Shown here piece by piece: positions 62,991-64,000 of a DNA stretch of 64,000 nt. The stretch lies in NCBI GenBank assembly GCA_937887565.1, contig CALABS010000051.1:12168-76167 (forward strand), read 5' to 3'. The notes below the pieces were generated by a model. The model saw nothing but the letters and a program-made list of their open reading frames with translations. It was not told where the DNA came from and did no database searches. Origin of the DNA: an uncultured Rhodospirillaceae bacterium (GTDB taxonomy: Bacteria; Pseudomonadota; Alphaproteobacteria; Rhodospirillales; Magnetospirillaceae). Positions within the stretch are counted from its first letter, which is position 1; the number at the start of each line of letters is the position of its first letter. The translations under genes were made by a program, and so were the position numbers.

Positions 62991-63401
62991 ATGCACCACA
63001 AAGACACAAAGGGCACGAAGGTCGAGGAATTGGAGACCGATGGCCTGTCCCGCCGAGTGATCGGCCTTGCCATTGATGTCCATCGCGCCATTGGCCCGGG
63101 TTTACTCGAAAGCGCTTACGAGGAATGTCTGTGTCGAGAACTTGAGCTCCAAGCCATTCCGTTCGCGAGACAGCTTTCAATTCCGGTGGAATATAAGGGA
63201 AAGCGCCTGGACTGCGGTTACCGGCTTGACCTCCTGGTAGACCGCCGCTTGATCGTCGAGGTAAAGGCGGCCGAGCGTCTTTTGCCGATCCATGATGCTC
63301 AGCTTCTGACCTACATGCGCCTGGCGAACATCCGCATCGGACTACTGATGAATTTTCACTCCCTGACGCTGAAGGACGGCATCCGACGTCTGGTGCTCTG
63401 A
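62991..63401 (+). CDS. GxxExxY protein (PD-(D/E)XK nuclease-like), copy 2
   Basis: A 136-residue relative of the gene at 16171. The signature is G37-x-x-E40-x-x-Y43 in GPGLLESAYEECL; Asp80 (YRLDLLV) and Glu90/Lys92 (LIVEVKA) form the D...ExK pattern of PD-(D/E)XK nucleases. The first ten residues, MHHKDTKGTK, are the translated inverted repeat, which is a known kind of N-terminus in this family as I recall. An alternative start without the repeat is not obvious. It begins six bases after crcB and is followed 25 bases later by a cargo gene. Confidence 0.9.
   Translation: MHHKDTKGTKVEELETDGLSRRVIGLAIDVHRAIGPGLLESAYEECLCRELELQAIPFARQLSIPVEYKGKRLDCGYRLDLLVDRRLIVEVKAAERLLPIHDAQLLTYMRLANIRIGLLMNFHSLTLKDGIRRLVL
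62995..63020 (+). repeat. inverted repeat, left copy, GxxExxY cassette 2
   Basis: The 26-bp motif ACCACAAAGACACAAAGGGC plus ACGAAG matches the reverse complement of 63922-63947 at 24 of 26 positions, and is clearly related to the cassette 1 repeats (ACCACGAAGACACGAAG). It lies inside the first codons of the GxxExxY gene. Confidence 0.88.
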
Positions 63402-63426
63402 CCAACTTAAAGAGTTAAAGTCTGGG

Positions 63427-63828
63427 ATGGCAAAGCTTCTAAGGTTTGTGGCGATATCGATCGCCACGGCAATCGGCCTGTGCGTCGTGATCGTTGTTGG
63501 CGCGGTCTTCATCGCGCGGCAAGGGCACGGGCTCTGTTCCCCCGACGTTGTCAAGCAGACGGCAGAATCTCCGGACCGTCGCTGGGTGGCGCGGATAGGT
63601 GTGTGCGGCGCCTTGTCAGGCTCGTTCTACTATTTTGATATGGCGAGGCGGGGGGAGCCTGCGGAGCCGGACGTCGCTCAATCGTTCGAGATCGTTGGCA
63701 ATGAGCGCCCGGTGTTGCGTTGGATCGATGCGCGAGCGGTTGAGATTTCGTTGCCCAGTGGGATGCGGCCGGGAACCGACCTGGAAAAATACAAAGGCGT
63801 CACCATCCAATACACGCACCGACAATGA
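63427..63828 (+). CDS. hypothetical membrane-anchored protein inside GxxExxY cassette 2
   Basis: A 133-residue protein with one N-terminal hydrophobic helix (about 8-31) and a soluble remainder with two cysteines (GLCSPDV, GVCGAL) and SGSFYYFDMARRG. No domain is recognised. The gene uses more A/T-ending codons than core genes nearby, and it lies wholly between the two inverted repeats of cassette 2, so it may be cargo carried with the GxxExxY gene. Confidence 0.65.
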   Translation: MAKLLRFVAISIATAIGLCVVIVVGAVFIARQGHGLCSPDVVKQTAESPDRRWVARIGVCGALSGSFYYFDMARRGEPAEPDVAQSFEIVGNERPVLRWIDARAVEISLPSGMRPGTDLEKYKGVTIQYTHRQ

Positions 63829-63921
63829 TGGGAAGCGAACTGCATGCGCCGTGAGCGCGAAAGCGCTACACTTCAGGGCCTTGAAAGAGGCGGAAATTTG
63901 GTGGTAAATCCGCGCAGACTT

Positions 63922-63947
63922 CTTGGTGTCCTTTGTGTCTTTGTGGT
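63922..63947 (-). repeat. inverted repeat, right copy, GxxExxY cassette 2
   Basis: Reverse complement of the left repeat (62995-63020) with two mismatches in 26. It follows the cargo gene by 93 bases and closes a 953-bp unit. Confidence 0.88.
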
Positions 63948-63960
63948 TATACCGCTCGGC

Positions 63961-64000
63961 CTATGAAATGACTTTCTCAATCCACGGATAGAAGGCGAGG
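63961..64000 (-). CDS. 3' end of a minus-strand gene (cut by window edge)
   Basis: The last 12 codons of a leftward frame (LAFYPWIEKVIS, then TAG) are visible at the right edge. The stop lies 13 bases from the right repeat of cassette 2. Too little is present to identify the product. Confidence 0.4.
   Translation of the reverse strand, partial: LAFYPWIEKVIS

Overview
The window looks like a chromosomal segment of a free-living, high-G+C alphaproteobacterium. Gene content and order (phasin with PhaR-type operator sites, clpS-clpA, ilvB-ilvH-ilvC, many methyl-accepting chemotaxis proteins, PHA and sulfur-relay genes) suggest Rhodospirillales, probably a Magnetospirillum-like genus. That placement is inference from gene content, not from a marker gene. 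No rRNA, CRISPR array, phage or transposase gene was seen. Layout: 1-8145 carries a cut-off oxoprolinase/hydantoinase, a Cache-domain chemoreceptor, a prolyl-tRNA editing protein, a SPOR lipoprotein, and a translationally coupled trio (Uup-type ABC-F ATPase, EamA exporter, amidase). 8155-11474 is a sulfur-trafficking locus: DsrE2, a ribbon-helix-helix protein, TusA, a thioredoxin-like protein and a GlcG/HbpS protein read leftward, opposite a YeeE/YedE transporter, with a perfect 16-bp palindrome between them. 11602-16133 holds ilvC, ilvH, ilvB and miaA (all minus). 16129-16582 is a GxxExxY gene bracketed by near-perfect inverted repeats. 16591-19427 carries a DUF1015 protein, serB and an acetyltransferase. 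19504-21244 is leuA with a candidate leucine-rich leader peptide. 21315-26868 is the rod-shape operon mreB-mreC-mreD-mrdA-rodA, followed by a membrane DnaJ protein, galU and ugd. 29984-30327 is a repeat-filled gap containing a MITE-like element. 30328-41798 has two more chemoreceptors, an SMP-30-like protein, pgm beside a catalytically dead phosphohexomutase-like gene, small conserved genes, and a D,D-carboxypeptidase with a SPOR tail. 41825-45697 has the phasin gene with two operators, clpS-clpA, and an unexplained stand-alone transcription unit that looks like a noncoding RNA. 45730-50002 carries a TPR protein, a diguanylate cyclase, lipB, tRNA-Leu(GAG) and a 55-residue gene. 50212-56197 has maeB, mgtE, a RluA-type synthase, a YjfB-like protein, slyX and two lipoproteins. 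56687-62984 links a response regulator, histidine kinase, lone receiver and Hpt protein to degP, rarA and crcB. 62991-63947 is a second GxxExxY cassette with its own inverted repeats and an extra cargo gene. Working together: envelope growth and quality control recur (Mre/Rod/PBP2, carboxypeptidase, amidase, DegP, SPOR proteins, UDP-sugar supply by Pgm, GalU and Ugd). Branched-chain amino-acid synthesis is covered by ilvBHC and leuA. The most unusual feature is the pair of GxxExxY genes, which carry a PD-(D/E)XK nuclease-like signature and are each framed by inverted copies of the same ACCACxAAGACACxAAG motif. One pair overlaps the miaA start codon. Several repeat families also sit between genes.
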